Part shown: positions 54,622 through 64,000 of the stretch, one piece after another | How the letters are laid out: the number at the start of each line of letters is the position of its first letter | Position numbering within the stretch: the first letter of the stretch is position 1 | Source: Pseudonocardia halophobica | GTDB taxonomy: Bacteria > Actinomycetota > Actinomycetes > Mycobacteriales > Pseudonocardiaceae | Assembly: GCF_027922425.1 (NCBI RefSeq) | Contig: NZ_BSFQ01000010.1 | Location: forward strand, 62,001 to 126,000 | Direction: 5' to 3' | Length of the DNA stretch: 64,000 nucleotides | The notes under the pieces: model-generated | Databases searched by the model: none | What the model was told of the DNA's origin: nothing | What the model saw: only the letters and a program-made list of their open reading frames with translations | Translations under genes and position numbers: made by a program

Positions 54622-55289
54622 TTGGCACCGTCCTGTCCGTGCTGGTCCTGGGGCTGCCCGGGCTCGCGCCGAGCGGGGGTCGGGCCGCCGACGTAGCCGG
54701 CGGTGAGCCGCTCCACGTACTTGGCGACGACGTCGACCTCGAGGTTCACCGGGTCGCCGGGGGCGCGCAGGCCGAGCGTGGTGTCGGCGAGCGTGGTGGG
54801 GATGAGCGCGACCGAGAAGGTGTCGCCGTCCGTGCCGGCCACCGTGAGGGACACGCCGTCGACGGTGATCGAGCCCTTCTCGACCACGTACCGGGCGAGG
54901 TCGGGGGGCAGGCTGAACCGCACCTCGTCGCTGCGCTCGCCCGGGGTGCGCTCGAGCAGCGTGCCGACCCCGTCGACGTGGCCCTGCACGATGTGCCCGC
55001 CGAGCCGCGCGCCGGCCTGCAGCGCCCGCTCGAGGTTCACCTTCACACCGGGGGCGGCGCCGCCGAGCGAGGTCCGCTTCAGCGTCTCGGGCACCAGCTC
55101 GAGGCGGAACTCGTCGCCCTGGGCCCCACCGGGGTCGGCGACGGTGAGGCAACAGCCGTTCACCGCGATCGAGTCGCCGTGCGCGGCGTCGTCGGACACG
55201 CGCGGTCCGCGCACGGTCAGCACGACCACCTCACCGGACTGCCGGACGTCGACGATCTCGCCGACCTCCTCCACGATCCCCGTGAACAT
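54618..55289 (-). CDS. ribE: Riboflavin synthase alpha chain
   Basis: 223 residues with the tandem lumazine-binding halves: [12 protein letters not shown] and [13 protein letters not shown] in the first, [12 protein letters not shown] and [12 protein letters not shown] in the second. It dismutates two lumazines to riboflavin. The C-terminal 20 residues are proline/glutamine-rich and dispensable-looking. The ATG at 55289 has GGAGAGG 7 nt upstream. The symbol ribE follows actinobacterial use; ribC is used in some genomes. Confidence 0.95.
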
Positions 55290-55320
55290 GGCTCCGCCTC
55301 TCCTGCCTTCCCGCTCCGCT

Positions 55321-56352
55321 CTACCCCGCGGCGGGGCGCGCGTCCACCAGCACGTCGCCCCCCACGGTGCGCACCGTGTCCACCTGCAACCGCCGGATCC
55401 CGGCGATCGTTCCCACACCCGCGTCGGCCAGCGCCGCCGGGCCCGCCCCGAGGAGCGCGGGCGCCAGGTAGGCCAGCACCCGGTCCACCCGGTTGGCGGC
55501 GAGGAAGGCCCCCGCGAGCCGCGGGCCGCCCTCCAGCAGCACGTCGACGGCGCCACGGTCGGTGAGCGCCTTCAACACGTCGTCCGGCGAGTGTGTCCGC
55601 AGGTGTAGCACGTCCGGCGCGTCGAGCCGCGATCCCGGGCGAATGTCACTGTGGCCCACCACAACGCGGAGGGGCTGGCGCTCCCGGTCCGTGCCGTCGG
55701 GGTAGCGGGCGGTGAGGGCCGGGTCGTCCGCCAGGGCGGTGCCCGTGCCGACGACGATCGCGTCGACGTGGGAGCGGAACTCGTGCACCTCGGCGCGCGC
55801 CTCCGGACCCGTGATCCAGCGGCTGGTGCCGTCGGCGGCGGCGCTGCGCCCGTCGAGCGTCGCCGCGAGCTTCCAGGTCACGTGCGGGCGCCCGGCGCGC
55901 ACGGCGTGCAGCCATGCCCGCAGCGGCCCGGCCGCGACCGAGTCGGCGAGCGTGCCGACGGTGACCTCGACGCCGGCCCGGCGCAGCACCTCGGCGCCGC
56001 CCGCGGCCAGCGGGTTCGGGTCGGCGACGGCCACGTGCACCGCCGCGATCCCGGCCCCGAGCAGCGCCTCGGCACAGGGCGGGGTGCGCCCGTGGTGGGC
56101 GCACGGCTCCAGGGTGACGACGGCGGTGCCGCCGCGGGCCCGCTCCCCCGCCTGCCGGAGCGCGACGACCTCGGCGTGCGGTCCGCCGGCCGGGGCCGTG
56201 GCGCCGACGCCGACGATCTCGCCCGCGGCGTCGAGCACCACCGCGCCCACGGGCGGGTTGGGGCTGGTCGCCCCGTGCACGGCCACCGAGGCCTCCAGGG
56301 CGCGCCGCATCGCCCGCTCGACCGGCGGGGTCGGACCGGCGGGAGCGGTCAC
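55321..56352 (-). CDS. ribD: Bifunctional deaminase/reductase RibD
   Basis: 343 residues. The deaminase half has the zinc ligands His59 (PHAEV), Cys84 and Cys93 ([12 protein letters not shown]); the reductase half has [19 protein letters not shown] and [13 protein letters not shown] chose the GTG at 56352, which overlaps the rpe stop by 4 nt (GTGA); a GTG at 56361 adds three residues. Coupling to rpe connects pentose supply and riboflavin synthesis. Confidence 0.95.
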   Translation of the reverse strand: MTAPAGPTPPVERAMRRALEASVAVHGATSPNPPVGAVVLDAAGEIVGVGATAPAGGPHAEVVALRQAGERARGGTAVVTLEPCAHHGRTPPCAEALLGAGIAAVHVAVADPNPLAAGGAEVLRRAGVEVTVGTLADSVAAGPLRAWLHAVRAGRPHVTWKLAATLDGRSAAADGTSRWITGPEARAEVHEFRSHVDAIVVGTGTALADDPALTARYPDGTDRERQPLRVVVGHSDIRPGSRLDAPDVLHLRTHSPDDVLKALTDRGAVDVLLEGGPRLAGAFLAANRVDRVLAYLAPALLGAGPAALADAGVGTIAGIRRLQVDTVRTVGGDVLVDARPAAG

Positions 56353-57047
56353 CCCGACCACCGCGGATGGGCGGCGACCGCCTGCTCGCGCAGCGCCACC
56401 ACCGCCTTGCCGGGGTCGTCGGCGCCGTAGACGGCCGAGCCCGCCACGAAGCAGTCCACGCCGGCCTCGGCCGCGGCCTCGATGGTGGAGGCGGCGATGC
56501 CGCCGTCGATCTCCACGAGCAGGGTGAGGTGCCCGGTGTCGACGAGCCGGCGCGCGGCCCGGACCTTGTCCAGCACCTCGGGCATGAACGCCTGCCCGCC
56601 GAAGCCCGGCTCGACGCTCATCACCAGCAGGGTGTCGTAGTGCTTGAGGACCTCGACGTACGGGTCGAGCGGGGTGCCCGGCTTGATCGACAGCCCGGCC
56701 TTCGCCCCGGCCGCGCGGAGGTTCTTGGCCAGCATCACCGGGTCGGCGGCGGCCTCGACGTGCACCGTGACGTTGTGCGCGCCGGCCTCGGCGTAGCCCG
56801 GCGCCCAGCGGTCCGGGTCCTCGATCATGAGGTGGCAGTCGAGCGGGATGTCGGTCGCCTTCAGCAGCGACTCCACCACCGGCAGGCCGAGCGTGAGGTT
56901 CGGGACGAAGTGGGCGTCCATCACGTCGACGTGCAGCCAGTCGGCGCCCCGTCCCCCGCCGGCGGCCGCGTCGGAGACCCTCGCGGCCTCGTCGGCGAGG
57001 TGGGCGAAGTCGGCGGACAGGATGCTCGGGGCGATCAGGGGACGCAC
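56349..57047 (-). CDS. rpe: Ribulose-phosphate 3-epimerase
   Basis: 232 residues. [42 protein letters not shown] and VEIDGGI are the active-site segments of the family, including its metal ligands. It interconverts ribulose 5-phosphate and xylulose 5-phosphate; ribulose 5-phosphate is also the RibB substrate. The second of two adjacent GTG codons (57047) is 6 nt from TACCCT, so a leaderless start there is likely. It is the first gene of the rib transcription unit. Confidence 0.96.
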   Translation of the reverse strand: MRPLIAPSILSADFAHLADEAARVSDAAAGGGRGADWLHVDVMDAHFVPNLTLGLPVVESLLKATDIPLDCHLMIEDPDRWAPGYAEAGAHNVTVHVEAAADPVMLAKNLRAAGAKAGLSIKPGTPLDPYVEVLKHYDTLLVMSVEPGFGGQAFMPEVLDKVRAARRLVDTGHLTLLVEIDGGIAASTIEAAAEAGVDCFVAGSAVYGADDPGKAVVALREQAVAAHPRWSG

Positions 57048-57053
57048 CACGGC

Positions 57054-57059
57054 AGGGTA
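57054..57059 (-). promoter_or_regulatory. Leaderless -10 box of the rpe-rib operon
   Basis: TACCCT on the minus strand, 6 nt from the rpe GTG at 57047. Confidence 0.5.
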
Positions 57060-57093
57060 TCGCCCGGCCGCCGCCCCTCCGCCCCCGCGCACC

Positions 57094-57113
57094 CCTCGCC
57101 CGGCCGGGCGAGG
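57094..57113. terminator. 20-bp perfect palindrome between rsmB and rpe
   Basis: CCTCGCCCGG followed by CCGGGCGAGG, 30 bp beyond the rsmB stop and 35 bp before the rpe -10 box. It likely ends def-fmt-rsmB transcription so that rpe-rib is driven by its own promoter. Confidence 0.6.
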
Positions 57114-57143
57114 CAGGTCACACGGGGGCCGGGCGGCGCCCGC

Positions 57144-58886
57144 TCAGGCCGTGCGGCGGAGCAGGGTCAGGAACATGGCGTCCGTGCCGTGCCGGTGCGG
57201 CCAGAGCTGCACGTGCGGGCCCGGGCCGAGCTCCGGGACGCCCGGCAGGTACCCGCGCGCGTCCAGCCGCTCGACCGTGACCCCGAGGTCCTTCCGGCGG
57301 ACGATCCCGCCGACCACGCCGACGGTCTCGGACAGGTGCGGCGAGCAGGTGACGTACCCCACGACCCCGCCCACGCGGACGTGGCGCAGGGCCGCCAGCA
57401 GCAGCTCGCGCTGCAGCTTCGCCAGCGCGGAGACGTCCTCGGGCTTGCGCCGCCAGCGCGCCTCCGGCCGCCGGCGCAGCGCCCCGAGCCCGGTGCAGGG
57501 CGCGTCGACGAGCACGCGGTCGAACGCTCCGTCGGGCAGCGGGGCCTCGCGGCCGTCCGCGTGGTGCACCGTGACCGGCAGCCCGTCGGTGGACTTGCGC
57601 ACCAGGTCGGCGCGGTGCTCGGTCTGCTCGACGGCATCGAGCGTGCCGCCGTCGAGGCCCACGAGCGCGCCGAGCAGCACGGCCTTGCCGCCCGGGCCGG
57701 CGCAGAGGTCGAGCCAGCGGCCGGTGTCCTCGCCCACCAGCTCCGCGCGGGACACGGCCAGCGCGACGAGCTGGCTGCCCTCGTCCTGCACCGTCGCCAC
57801 GCCCTCGCGGATCGCGTCGAGCTCGCCGACCTCGCCGCTGCCGGGCTCGAGGTGCACCCCGTACGGCGAGTACGGCGCCTCGGTGCCGCCGGTGACCAGC
57901 GCCAGCTCCTCGGCGGTGATCTCACCCGGCCGGGCCAGCAGGTGGACGGCGGGGCGGGCGTCGTCCGCGGCGAGCGCGGCGGGCAGCTCCTCGTGGGAGC
58001 CCAGCGCGTCGGCGAAGGCCTGGCCGATCCACTTCGGGTGGGCGTGCACGAAGGAGGCGTGCCCGATCGGGTCCTCCTTCTCGTCGGGTGCGAGCTCGGC
58101 GAGCCACTCCTCGGCCCCCTTCGCCGCGGCGGTCTCGGCGACCTTGCGCAGGATCGCGTTGACGAAGCCGGACGAGCGGGAGCCCGCGAGGCCGCGGACG
58201 ATGTCGACCGAGGTCGCGACGGCCGCGTGCTCGGGCACGCGCATCCGCAGCAGCTGGTAGGTGCCGAGCCGCATGGCGTCGACCAGCGGGCCCTCGATGC
58301 GGTGCAGCGGCCGGTCGGCGCACGCCTCGATCACGGCGTCGAGCTGGCCGGCGGCGCGCAGCGTGCCGTAGCCGAGCTCGGTGGCGAGGGCCGCGTCGCG
58401 GTCCTTCAGCCGGTACCGGCGCAGGATCGAGGGCAGCACGAGGTTGGCGTAGGCGTCGCGCTCGCGCACCGCGGTGAGCAGCTCGAACGCCGCCTGCCGG
58501 GCCGGGTCGCCCGCGGGCGGGCCGGGCGGGTTCGCCCGACGACGAGGTGGGCCGGAGTTGCGGGGACCGGCGCCGCGGTCGCGGCGCGGGCCGCCCTGCC
58601 GGCGGTCACCGCCCCGGTCACCACCCCTCTCGCCGCGGCCGCCCCGGTCGCGATCACCCCACTGGCCCCGGTCGCGGTCGCCCCCGCGGGAGCCCCCGCG
58701 CGGTCCGTCGCCGGAGCCGCGCCGGTCACCGCCGGACCGGTCGCCACCGGACCGATCGCCGCCACGCCGATCGCCACCGCGCCGATCGCCACCACGCCGG
58801 TCGCCACCGGACGGGCCACGCCGGTCGTCGCCGCGGTGGCCGCGGGGCCGGTCGTCCCGGCGCCGCTCGTCGTCCTGCTCGCTCAC
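57144..58886 (-). CDS. rsmB: 16S rRNA m5C methyltransferase RsmB/Fmu with Gly-Asp-Arg-rich N-terminal region
   Basis: 580 residues. Residues 1-125 are low-complexity and basic, with six GGDR[RS] pentapeptides at 27-56 and further GG-DR units to 100. The NusB-like RNA-binding domain follows ([21 protein letters not shown]), then the methyltransferase: SAM motif [10 protein letters not shown], Cys464 in DAPCTGLG and Cys514 in VTCSPH, the two cysteines used for product release and catalysis. It methylates a 16S rRNA cytosine. The GTG at 58886 overlaps the fmt stop by 4 nt. The long RG-rich tail is much larger than in enterobacterial RsmB and may aid RNA binding. Confidence 0.92.
   Translation of the reverse strand: MSEQDDERRRDDRPRGHRGDDRRGPSGGDRRGGDRRGGDRRGGDRSGGDRSGGDRRGSGDGPRGGSRGGDRDRGQWGDRDRGGRGERGGDRGGDRRQGGPRRDRGAGPRNSGPPRRRANPPGPPAGDPARQAAFELLTAVRERDAYANLVLPSILRRYRLKDRDAALATELGYGTLRAAGQLDAVIEACADRPLHRIEGPLVDAMRLGTYQLLRMRVPEHAAVATSVDIVRGLAGSRSSGFVNAILRKVAETAAAKGAEEWLAELAPDEKEDPIGHASFVHAHPKWIGQAFADALGSHEELPAALAADDARPAVHLLARPGEITAEELALVTGGTEAPYSPYGVHLEPGSGEVGELDAIREGVATVQDEGSQLVALAVSRAELVGEDTGRWLDLCAGPGGKAVLLGALVGLDGGTLDAVEQTEHRADLVRKSTDGLPVTVHHADGREAPLPDGAFDRVLVDAPCTGLGALRRRPEARWRRKPEDVSALAKLQRELLLAALRHVRVGGVVGYVTCSPHLSETVGVVGGIVRRKDLGVTVERLDARGYLPGVPELGPGPHVQLWPHRHGTDAMFLTLLRRTA
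58719..58808 (-). repeat. Six 15-bp tandem repeats coding GGDR[RS] in rsmB
   Basis: Ninety bases encode six GGDR[RS] pentapeptides in a row. The codons vary, so the repeat is selected or old at the protein level, or diverging. Copy number may vary between strains. Confidence 0.8.
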
Positions 58887-59815
58887 GACAGCGACTCCCC
58901 CGCCTCGATCCGGACGCCGCGGGCCCAGTCCGCCGCCGGCATCGCCTTCTTCCCCACCGGGCGCACCTCGCCCAGCTGCACGGGCACCGTGGCCGTGCCC
59001 ACCAGTACGCGCTTCTTCTCCGCCCGCAGCTCGCCGGGCTTGAGGTCGGTCTCCCCGGTGCGCACGGGCGTGACCGGCCCCAGGCCCAGCCGCGCGCCCC
59101 GGAACTCCGTCCAGGCACCCGGCTCGGGCGTGGTCGACCGGATCAGCCGGTCCAGCGGCACCGCGGGCGCCGACCAGTCCACCCGGGCGTCGGCCACGGT
59201 GACCTTCGGCGCGTGCGACACACCCTCGGCGGGCTGCGGCACCGCGCGCAGCGTGCCGTCCTCGATGCCGTCCATGGTCGCGACGAGCAGGTCGGCACCG
59301 GAGCGGGCGAGCCGGCCGAGCAGGTCGCCCGAGGTGTCCCGCTCGCCGATCGCCTCGGTGACCACGCCGTAGGTCGGGCCGGTGTCGAGGCCCTCCTCGA
59401 GCAGGAACGTGGTGGCGCCGGTGATCTCGTCCCCGTGCTTGATCGCCGCCTGCACCGGCGCGGCCCCGCGCCACGCCGGGAGCAGCGAGAAGTGCAGGTT
59501 GACCCAGCCGTGGGCCGGGACGTCGAGCGCCGCCCGCGGCACCAGCGCGCCGTAGGCGACGACCGGGACGCAGTCCGGCGCCAGCTCGCGCAGCGCCTCG
59601 AGGAACTCGGGGTCGCGGGGCTTGACGGGGGTGAGCACGGGGAGGCCGGCCTCGTCGGCCAGCGCCCCGACGGGCGAGCGGACGAGCCGGCGGCCGCGCC
59701 CGGCGGGGGCGTCCGGCCGGGTCAGCACCCCGACGACCTCGTGCCGCGGCGAGTCGAGCAGCGCCCGCAACGCCGGCACGGCCGGCTCCGGGGTGCCCGC
59801 GAAGAGCAGTCTCAA
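58883..59815 (-). CDS. fmt: Methionyl-tRNA formyltransferase
   Basis: 310 residues. [16 protein letters not shown] opens the protein, and [21 protein letters not shown] plus GLDTGPTY carry the formyl-folate and catalytic residues. It formylates initiator methionyl-tRNA. The start is a TTG at 59815 overlapping the def stop by 4 nt (TTGA); no ATG or GTG lies at the expected family N-terminus. Def removes the formyl group later, so the pair is functionally and translationally linked. Confidence 0.95.
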   Translation of the reverse strand: MRLLFAGTPEPAVPALRALLDSPRHEVVGVLTRPDAPAGRGRRLVRSPVGALADEAGLPVLTPVKPRDPEFLEALRELAPDCVPVVAYGALVPRAALDVPAHGWVNLHFSLLPAWRGAAPVQAAIKHGDEITGATTFLLEEGLDTGPTYGVVTEAIGERDTSGDLLGRLARSGADLLVATMDGIEDGTLRAVPQPAEGVSHAPKVTVADARVDWSAPAVPLDRLIRSTTPEPGAWTEFRGARLGLGPVTPVRTGETDLKPGELRAEKKRVLVGTATVPVQLGEVRPVGKKAMPAADWARGVRIEAGESLS

Positions 59816-60360
59816 CGGGCTTTCCCGAACATCGGGTGCGGGCTGACCTTCACGATCGGGTCGGGGCGGCCGAACCACTCGGCGGCCCGGATCTCGGACA
59901 TCGCGAGCTTGCGGGTCTCCGGGTCGAGCCGGTCGACGAACAGCACGCCGTCGAGGTGATCGGTCTCGTGCTGGATGGCCCGTGCGAGCTTGGCCGTGCC
60001 CTCGACCGTGATCGGCTCGCCGTGCATGTTCCAGCCGGTGGCGACCACGTTCAGCGCCCGGCGGCAGTCCCAGCCGAGCCCGGGGATCGACAGGCAGCCC
60101 TCGGGGCCGAACTGCTCCTCGCCGTCGACCGCGTTCCAGGTCGGGTTGACCATGTGCCCGGCCACGCCGTCGACCTCGAAGGTGAACACGCGCAGCCCGA
60201 CGCCGATCTGGGGCGCGGCGAGGCCGGCGCCGCCCTCGTCGTGCATGGTGTCGGTGAGGTCGGCGACGAGCTTGCGCAGCTCCGCGTCGAACGTGGTGAC
60301 GGGCGCGGCGGGGGTGCGCAGCACCGGATCGCCGAACAGGCGGACGGGCTGAACGGACAC
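59812..60360 (-). CDS. def: Peptide deformylase
   Basis: 182 residues. The three metal-site motifs are present: [18 protein letters not shown] with Cys89, and QHETDHLDG with His131, Glu132 and His135. It removes the formyl group from nascent proteins. The GTG at 60360 has GGAG 4 nt upstream; a GTG at 60399 would add 13 residues without family similarity. A CACAAT box about 30 nt upstream may be the promoter of def-fmt-rsmB. The C-terminal 20 residues extend beyond typical type I enzymes. Confidence 0.95.
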   Translation of the reverse strand: MSVQPVRLFGDPVLRTPAAPVTTFDAELRKLVADLTDTMHDEGGAGLAAPQIGVGLRVFTFEVDGVAGHMVNPTWNAVDGEEQFGPEGCLSIPGLGWDCRRALNVVATGWNMHGEPITVEGTAKLARAIQHETDHLDGVLFVDRLDPETRKLAMSEIRAAEWFGRPDPIVKVSPHPMFGKAR

Positions 60361-60451
60361 GGAACTCCAAACGATCGGGATCTGCCCCGATTGTGCCACC
60401 CGGGCCCGGCCGGGCCGGGCGCCGCCGGTGCTCCGCCTGCAGGGGCCGGGG

Positions 60452-62521
60452 TCAGCCGATCTCGGCCGGGTCCAGCCGCACCCGGACGGCGTCGGGTGCC
60501 TTGCGCGTGCTCCGGGCGGCCTGCGCCGCGTGCAGGTACCGGGCCAGCGCGCGGCCGTCCGTACGCGGCACGCGCAGCAGCGCCCGCTCCCGCACCTCGC
60601 CCGCGGCCTCCCCGGGCTCGGGCGGGGTGTCGATCTCCACCGGGCCGAGCACCTCGACCTCCGGCCCGCCGTCCTGCGCGGCGGCGAGGACGGCGTCGAC
60701 CACGTCGGCCACCGCGCCCGGCGTGCCCTCCACCGCCGCCATCCGCACGGCCGGCGGGAACCCGACCTCGGCGCGCGAGGCGAGCTCCTCGGCGGCGAAC
60801 CCGGCCGGGTCCCACCGCACGAGCGCCTGCACCACCGGGATCGCGGACTCGGCGACGACGATCACGCGCCCGCCCTCGGCGTGCGGCCGGACCAGCGCCG
60901 CGGCCGCGAGCCAGCGGCGCAGGGCCTCCTCGGCCACCCGCAGGTCGGCGCGGGAGAGCATGGCCCAGCCGTCGAGCAGCAGCGCCGCGCCGTACCCGGC
61001 CGCGGTCCCCTCCACGTCGGGCTCCGCCCCGGGCGTCGCGACGACGATCTCGGCCTTCGCCGGCACCGTGGCCAGCACCGGCGCCCCGCCCCCGGACGTC
61101 CGCACGGACACCCCGGGGAAGGCCCGGCCCAGTTCCTCAGCGGTCCGCCGCGACCCGACGACGCCCGCGCGCAACCGTCGCGACCCGCAGCCGCCGCACC
61201 GGAACGCCGGCTCCGCCCGCCCGCACCACCGGCAGGTCGGCAGCCCGGGATCGGCGTCCGTCCCGCCGCGGGGCAGGCCGAGCGGGCCGGCGCAGTGCCG
61301 ACAGCGGGCGGGTTCGCGGCAGTGCGCGCAGGACAGCCAGGGCAGGTAGCCCGCCCGCGGCACCTGGACGAGCACCGGCCAGCCCGCGCCGAGCGCCTGC
61401 CGCGCCGCCTCGAACGCGACGGCCGGCACGCGCGCCGCGCGGGCGTCGGGGTCGCGGGCGAGCTGGGTGTCGGTCTCGCCGATCGCGGTGACCCGCGGCG
61501 CGGCGCCGCGCACGGTGGCGCGGTCGGCCACGATCGGGCTCGCCCACCGGGACTCCACCAGCAGCTGGGCCTCGGCCGTGCGGGAGTGGCCGCCGACCAG
61601 CAGCGCGGCGCCGGCGGCGTGCGCCCTGGCCACCAGCACGTCCCGGACCTGGGGGTACGGGGCGCGCGGCTCGGCGTGGCTGTCGTCCCCGTCGTCCCAC
61701 ACGGCGAGCAGGCCGAGCTTCTCGACGGGCGCGAACGCCGCCGACCGGGTCCCCACGACCGCCCGCACCGCGCCGCGCCGGACCGCCAGCCAGCGCCGGT
61801 ACCGCTCGGCCGGGCCGAGCTCGGCGGTCAGCGCGACCACGGCGTCGGGGCCCAGGCGCTCACCGAGGGCGGCGCACGCGGCGTCGACGTCCCGCTGGTC
61901 GGGCACCACGACGAGCGCCCCGCGCCCGGCCGCGACGGTCGCCGCGGCGGCCTCGGCGAACCGCGCGGCCCAGGACTCCCCCGGCAGGGCCTGCCACACG
62001 GCGTGCGCGGCCCGGCCGCCGGCGAGTGCGTCGAGGTAGGCCGCGCCGTGCTGGTAGCGCGCCCACCCCGCGGGGTCGGGCGCCTCGACGGGGGGCAGCT
62101 CCCGCTCGCGCGGGGTCTCCGCCTCGACGCGGGCGTGCCGCGGCGGCACCGCCATCCGCACGACGTCGGCGAACACCCCGGCGTACCGGTCGGCGACCGC
62201 CCGGCACAGGGTCGTGACCTCCGGGGTCAGCACCGGCTCGGGCGAGACGACCTTGTCGATCCACGCCAGCCGCCCGGTGTGCCCGGACTCCTCGGCCCGC
62301 TCGAGCAGGAACCCGTCGACCAACCGCCCGGCGAACCGCACCCGCACCCGGACGCCGGGTCGGGCCTGCTCGTCCAGGTGTGTGGGCACGCGGTAGTCGA
62401 ACGGCCGGTCCAGGTGTGGCAGCGGCACGTCGACGGCCACCCGCGCGACGGGCTGCACGGCCGCCGCGCTCCACTCGCCGCGCGTCCGGGAGGCGGGCGC
62501 CTTCCGCACCGGCCTGCTCAC
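60452..62521 (-). CDS. priA: Primosomal protein N' (PriA), ATPase motifs missing
   Basis: 689 residues. The N-terminal DNA-binding domain (VAVDVPLPHLDRPFDYRVP), zinc-binding region (CAHCREPARCRHC, CRWCGRAEPAFRCGGCG) and C-terminal domain identify PriA. The helicase motifs are not there: LPGESWAARF stands where GVTGSGKT-type Walker A is expected (about 178-187), and VWDDGDDSH replaces the DEEH Walker B (274-282). Actinobacterial PriA proteins are known to lack these, so it probably helps replication restart without unwinding DNA. AGGAG lies 7 nt before the GTG at 62521. It follows metK with a hairpin repeat between. Confidence 0.92.
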   Translation of the reverse strand: MSRPVRKAPASRTRGEWSAAAVQPVARVAVDVPLPHLDRPFDYRVPTHLDEQARPGVRVRVRFAGRLVDGFLLERAEESGHTGRLAWIDKVVSPEPVLTPEVTTLCRAVADRYAGVFADVVRMAVPPRHARVEAETPRERELPPVEAPDPAGWARYQHGAAYLDALAGGRAAHAVWQALPGESWAARFAEAAAATVAAGRGALVVVPDQRDVDAACAALGERLGPDAVVALTAELGPAERYRRWLAVRRGAVRAVVGTRSAAFAPVEKLGLLAVWDDGDDSHAEPRAPYPQVRDVLVARAHAAGAALLVGGHSRTAEAQLLVESRWASPIVADRATVRGAAPRVTAIGETDTQLARDPDARAARVPAVAFEAARQALGAGWPVLVQVPRAGYLPWLSCAHCREPARCRHCAGPLGLPRGGTDADPGLPTCRWCGRAEPAFRCGGCGSRRLRAGVVGSRRTAEELGRAFPGVSVRTSGGGAPVLATVPAKAEIVVATPGAEPDVEGTAAGYGAALLLDGWAMLSRADLRVAEEALRRWLAAAALVRPHAEGGRVIVVAESAIPVVQALVRWDPAGFAAEELASRAEVGFPPAVRMAAVEGTPGAVADVVDAVLAAAQDGGPEVEVLGPVEIDTPPEPGEAAGEVRERALLRVPRTDGRALARYLHAAQAARSTRKAPDAVRVRLDPAEIG

Positions 62522-62541
62522 ACCAGCGCTCCTGTTGTGCA

Positions 62542-62586
62542 CGAACGGCACTCTCGCGCGGACCTGGCGCACGAGAGTGCGGTCAA
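62542..62586. repeat. Dispersed hairpin repeat, copy B
   Basis: Stem 62545-62560 with 62568-62583, two mismatches, loop of 7. It matches copy A (30723-30767) at 36 of 45 positions by my count and lies between metK and priA, both on the minus strand, where it may attenuate read-through into priA. Confidence 0.7.
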
Positions 62587-62594
62587 CGCCGGGC

Positions 62595-63797
62595 TCAGGC
62601 GCCCGCGGCCGACTTCAGCGCCTCGGCGCGGGAGGTGTCCTCCCACGGCAGGGCGATGTCGTTGCGGCCGAAGTGGCCGTAGGCCGCGGTCGGTGCGTAG
62701 ATCGGGCGCAGCAGGTCGAGGTCGCGCACGATCGCCGCCGGACGGAGGTCGAACACCTCGGTGATGGCCGACTCGATCTTCGCCGGGTCGACGCGCGCGG
62801 TGCCGAAGGTCTCGACGAACAGGCCGACGGGCGCCGCCTTGCCGATCGCGTACGCGACCTGCACCTCGATGCGCTCGGCCAGCCCGGCCGCCACGACGTT
62901 CTTGGCCACCCACCGCATGGCGTACGCCGCGGAGCGGTCCACCTTCGACGGGTCCTTGCCCGAGAAGGCGCCGCCGCCGTGCCGGGCGAACCCGCCGTAG
63001 GTGTCGACGATGATCTTGCGGCCGGTGAGCCCGGCGTCGCCCATCGGACCGCCGATCACGAACCGGCCGGTCGGGTTGACCAGCAGCCGGACGTTCGAGG
63101 TGTCCAGCCCGAGGTCGGCGATCTCCGGGGTGACGATCTTCTCCAGCACGTCCGGCGCGAGCATGCCGTCGAGGTCGACGTCCGCCGCGTGCTGCGTGGA
63201 GAGGACCACCGTGTCGACCCGGACCGGCTTGTCGCCGTCGTACTCGATGGTGACCTGGGTCTTGCCGTCCGGCCGCAGGTAGGGCAGCACGCCGGACTTG
63301 CGGACCTCGGTGAGCCGGCGCGACAGCCGGTGCGCGAGCGCGATCGGCAGCGGCATCAGCTCGTCCGTGTCCGTGTTCGCGTACCCGAACATCAGACCCT
63401 GGTCGCCGGCGCCCTGGCGGGCGATCTCGTCCTCGATCGCCTCGACCCGGCTCTCGTACGCGGTGTCGACGCCCTGGGCGATGTCCGGCGACTGCGCGCC
63501 GATCGCCACGTTGACGCCGCAGGAGTTGCCGTCGAAGCCCTTCGACGACGAGTCGTAGCCGATCTCGAGGATCTTCTCCCGGACCAGGCCGGGGATGTCC
63601 GCGTAGGCACTCGTCGTGACCTCGCCGGCGACGTGCACCTGCCCGGTGGTCACCAGGGTCTCGACCGCGACGCGGCTGCGCGGGTCCTGTGCGAGGAGCG
63701 CGTCGAGGATCGTGTCGCTGATCGCGTCGCACATCTTGTCCGGGTGACCCTCGGTCACCGACTCGCTGGTGAAGAGCCGACGGCCCACGTTCGCCAC
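62595..63797 (-). CDS. metK: S-adenosylmethionine synthetase
   Basis: 400 residues. [12 protein letters not shown] (His18, Asp20, Lys21) and [12 protein letters not shown] bind ATP and metal; [19 protein letters not shown] is the second signature. It makes SAM from methionine and ATP for methyltransferases such as RsmB. AGGAG lies 6 nt before the GTG at 63797. The upstream 203 bp to the window edge hold no recognisable SAM riboswitch fold. Confidence 0.97.
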   Translation of the reverse strand: MANVGRRLFTSESVTEGHPDKMCDAISDTILDALLAQDPRSRVAVETLVTTGQVHVAGEVTTSAYADIPGLVREKILEIGYDSSSKGFDGNSCGVNVAIGAQSPDIAQGVDTAYESRVEAIEDEIARQGAGDQGLMFGYANTDTDELMPLPIALAHRLSRRLTEVRKSGVLPYLRPDGKTQVTIEYDGDKPVRVDTVVLSTQHAADVDLDGMLAPDVLEKIVTPEIADLGLDTSNVRLLVNPTGRFVIGGPMGDAGLTGRKIIVDTYGGFARHGGGAFSGKDPSKVDRSAAYAMRWVAKNVVAAGLAERIEVQVAYAIGKAAPVGLFVETFGTARVDPAKIESAITEVFDLRPAAIVRDLDLLRPIYAPTAAYGHFGRNDIALPWEDTSRAEALKSAAGA

Positions 63798-63984
63798 GCG
63801 CCACTCCTGCCGAGGTCGTCGCTCCCCTGGCCTCGTTGCCGGCTCCGCCGCGTCGTGCGGCGGGGCGGGGTGCAGATCGCTGGATGCTGTCGGACGGCAG
63901 GGTAGTCGACCGCGGGCCTCCACAGGTGAGGACACCTCGTCCGATGACGCTGCGTGACGAACCGTGTCGTGAGCGCGCCGTCCA

Positions 63985-64000
63985 CCACCCCTTCGGGTGG
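63985..64000. terminator. Hairpin at the right edge
   Basis: CCACCC, loop CTTC, GGGTGG form a perfect 6-bp stem ending at the last base; it may continue outside. It could end the gene beyond the edge. The rest of 63798-63984 shows no gene. Confidence 0.35.

Noticed and set aside
63798..64000. SAM riboswitch upstream of metK
   Set aside because: I could not find the conserved core of SAM-I, SAM-II or SAM-IV; only a general GC-rich leader and an edge hairpin are visible. A covariance search would decide.

Overview
The window is GC-rich chromosomal DNA, roughly three-quarters G+C by eye, from an actinobacterium. Gene content and order suggest Pseudonocardiaceae, possibly Pseudonocardia. The evidence is long-range synteny with the Mycobacterium tuberculosis segment around Rv1392 to Rv1464: sufR and the suf genes, mptB, an ABC pair, ctaA, ctaB, tkt-tal-zwf-opcA-pgl, secG-tpiA-pgk-gap, whiA-yvcK-rapZ-uvrC, ribH to ribD, rpe, rsmB, fmt, priA and metK. 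Actinobacterial marker families (WhiA, RbpA, OpcA, MptB) and frequent GTG starts agree. No transposase, integrase, phage gene, CRISPR array, rRNA or tRNA was recognised. The species call is inference from memory of gene orders.

Layout. 1-6.3 kb: edge of an ABC transporter gene, a small HTH protein, an ABC-F ATPase, a divergent SDR plus lycopene-cyclase pair, then a universal stress protein followed by a class III adenylate cyclase. Between the cyclase and the suf operon lie four 22-bp palindromes spaced exactly 41 bp apart. 6.3-12.7 kb: a complete SUF iron-sulfur operon (sufR-B-D-C-S-U-T, minus strand), with a CAAC-N6-GTTG operator candidate overlapping the sufR start. 12.9-21.6 kb: mannosyltransferase mptB, an ABC exporter pair and heme A synthase ctaA, then an MFS transporter, an S9 peptidase and heme O synthase ctaB. 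22-30.7 kb: pentose phosphate operon tkt-tal-(pgi-like)-zwf-opcA-pgl plus a NYN-domain gene; the pgi-like gene has lost its recognisable active-site motifs. 30.8-40.4 kb: an accessory-looking stretch with an Lrp regulator, a VOC protein, purT, a rhodanese, a YbhN-type membrane protein, trpB2, and a membrane protein overlapping a self-sufficient CYP102-type P450. 40.4-49.6 kb: rbpA, secG, gap-pgk-tpiA, whiA, and uvrC-rapZ-yvcK. 49.8-52.2 kb: a DUF2786 protein, a HAD-like protein and a PPOX-family flavoprotein. 52.2-64 kb: a minus-strand housekeeping block, metK, priA, def-fmt-rsmB, rpe-ribD-ribE-ribBA-ribH and a PH-domain protein.

How the genes fit together. The tkt operon supplies NADPH and pentose phosphates; rpe and the rib genes turn ribulose 5-phosphate and GTP into riboflavin; gap-pgk-tpiA is lower glycolysis. 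SUF builds Fe-S clusters, and ctaA/ctaB make heme A for cytochrome oxidase. Neighbouring genes are often coupled by 4-nt ATGA, GTGA or TTGA overlaps. Many transcription units appear leaderless: a TANNNT hexamer lies 6-9 nt before the start codon. Convergent gene ends often hold strong hairpins. The most unusual items are the 41-bp-phased palindrome array, the degenerate phosphoglucose isomerase, the membrane protein/CYP102 overlap, the cyclase next to a cAMP-binding-type stress protein, and a Gly-Asp-Arg repeat tail on the rRNA methyltransferase.
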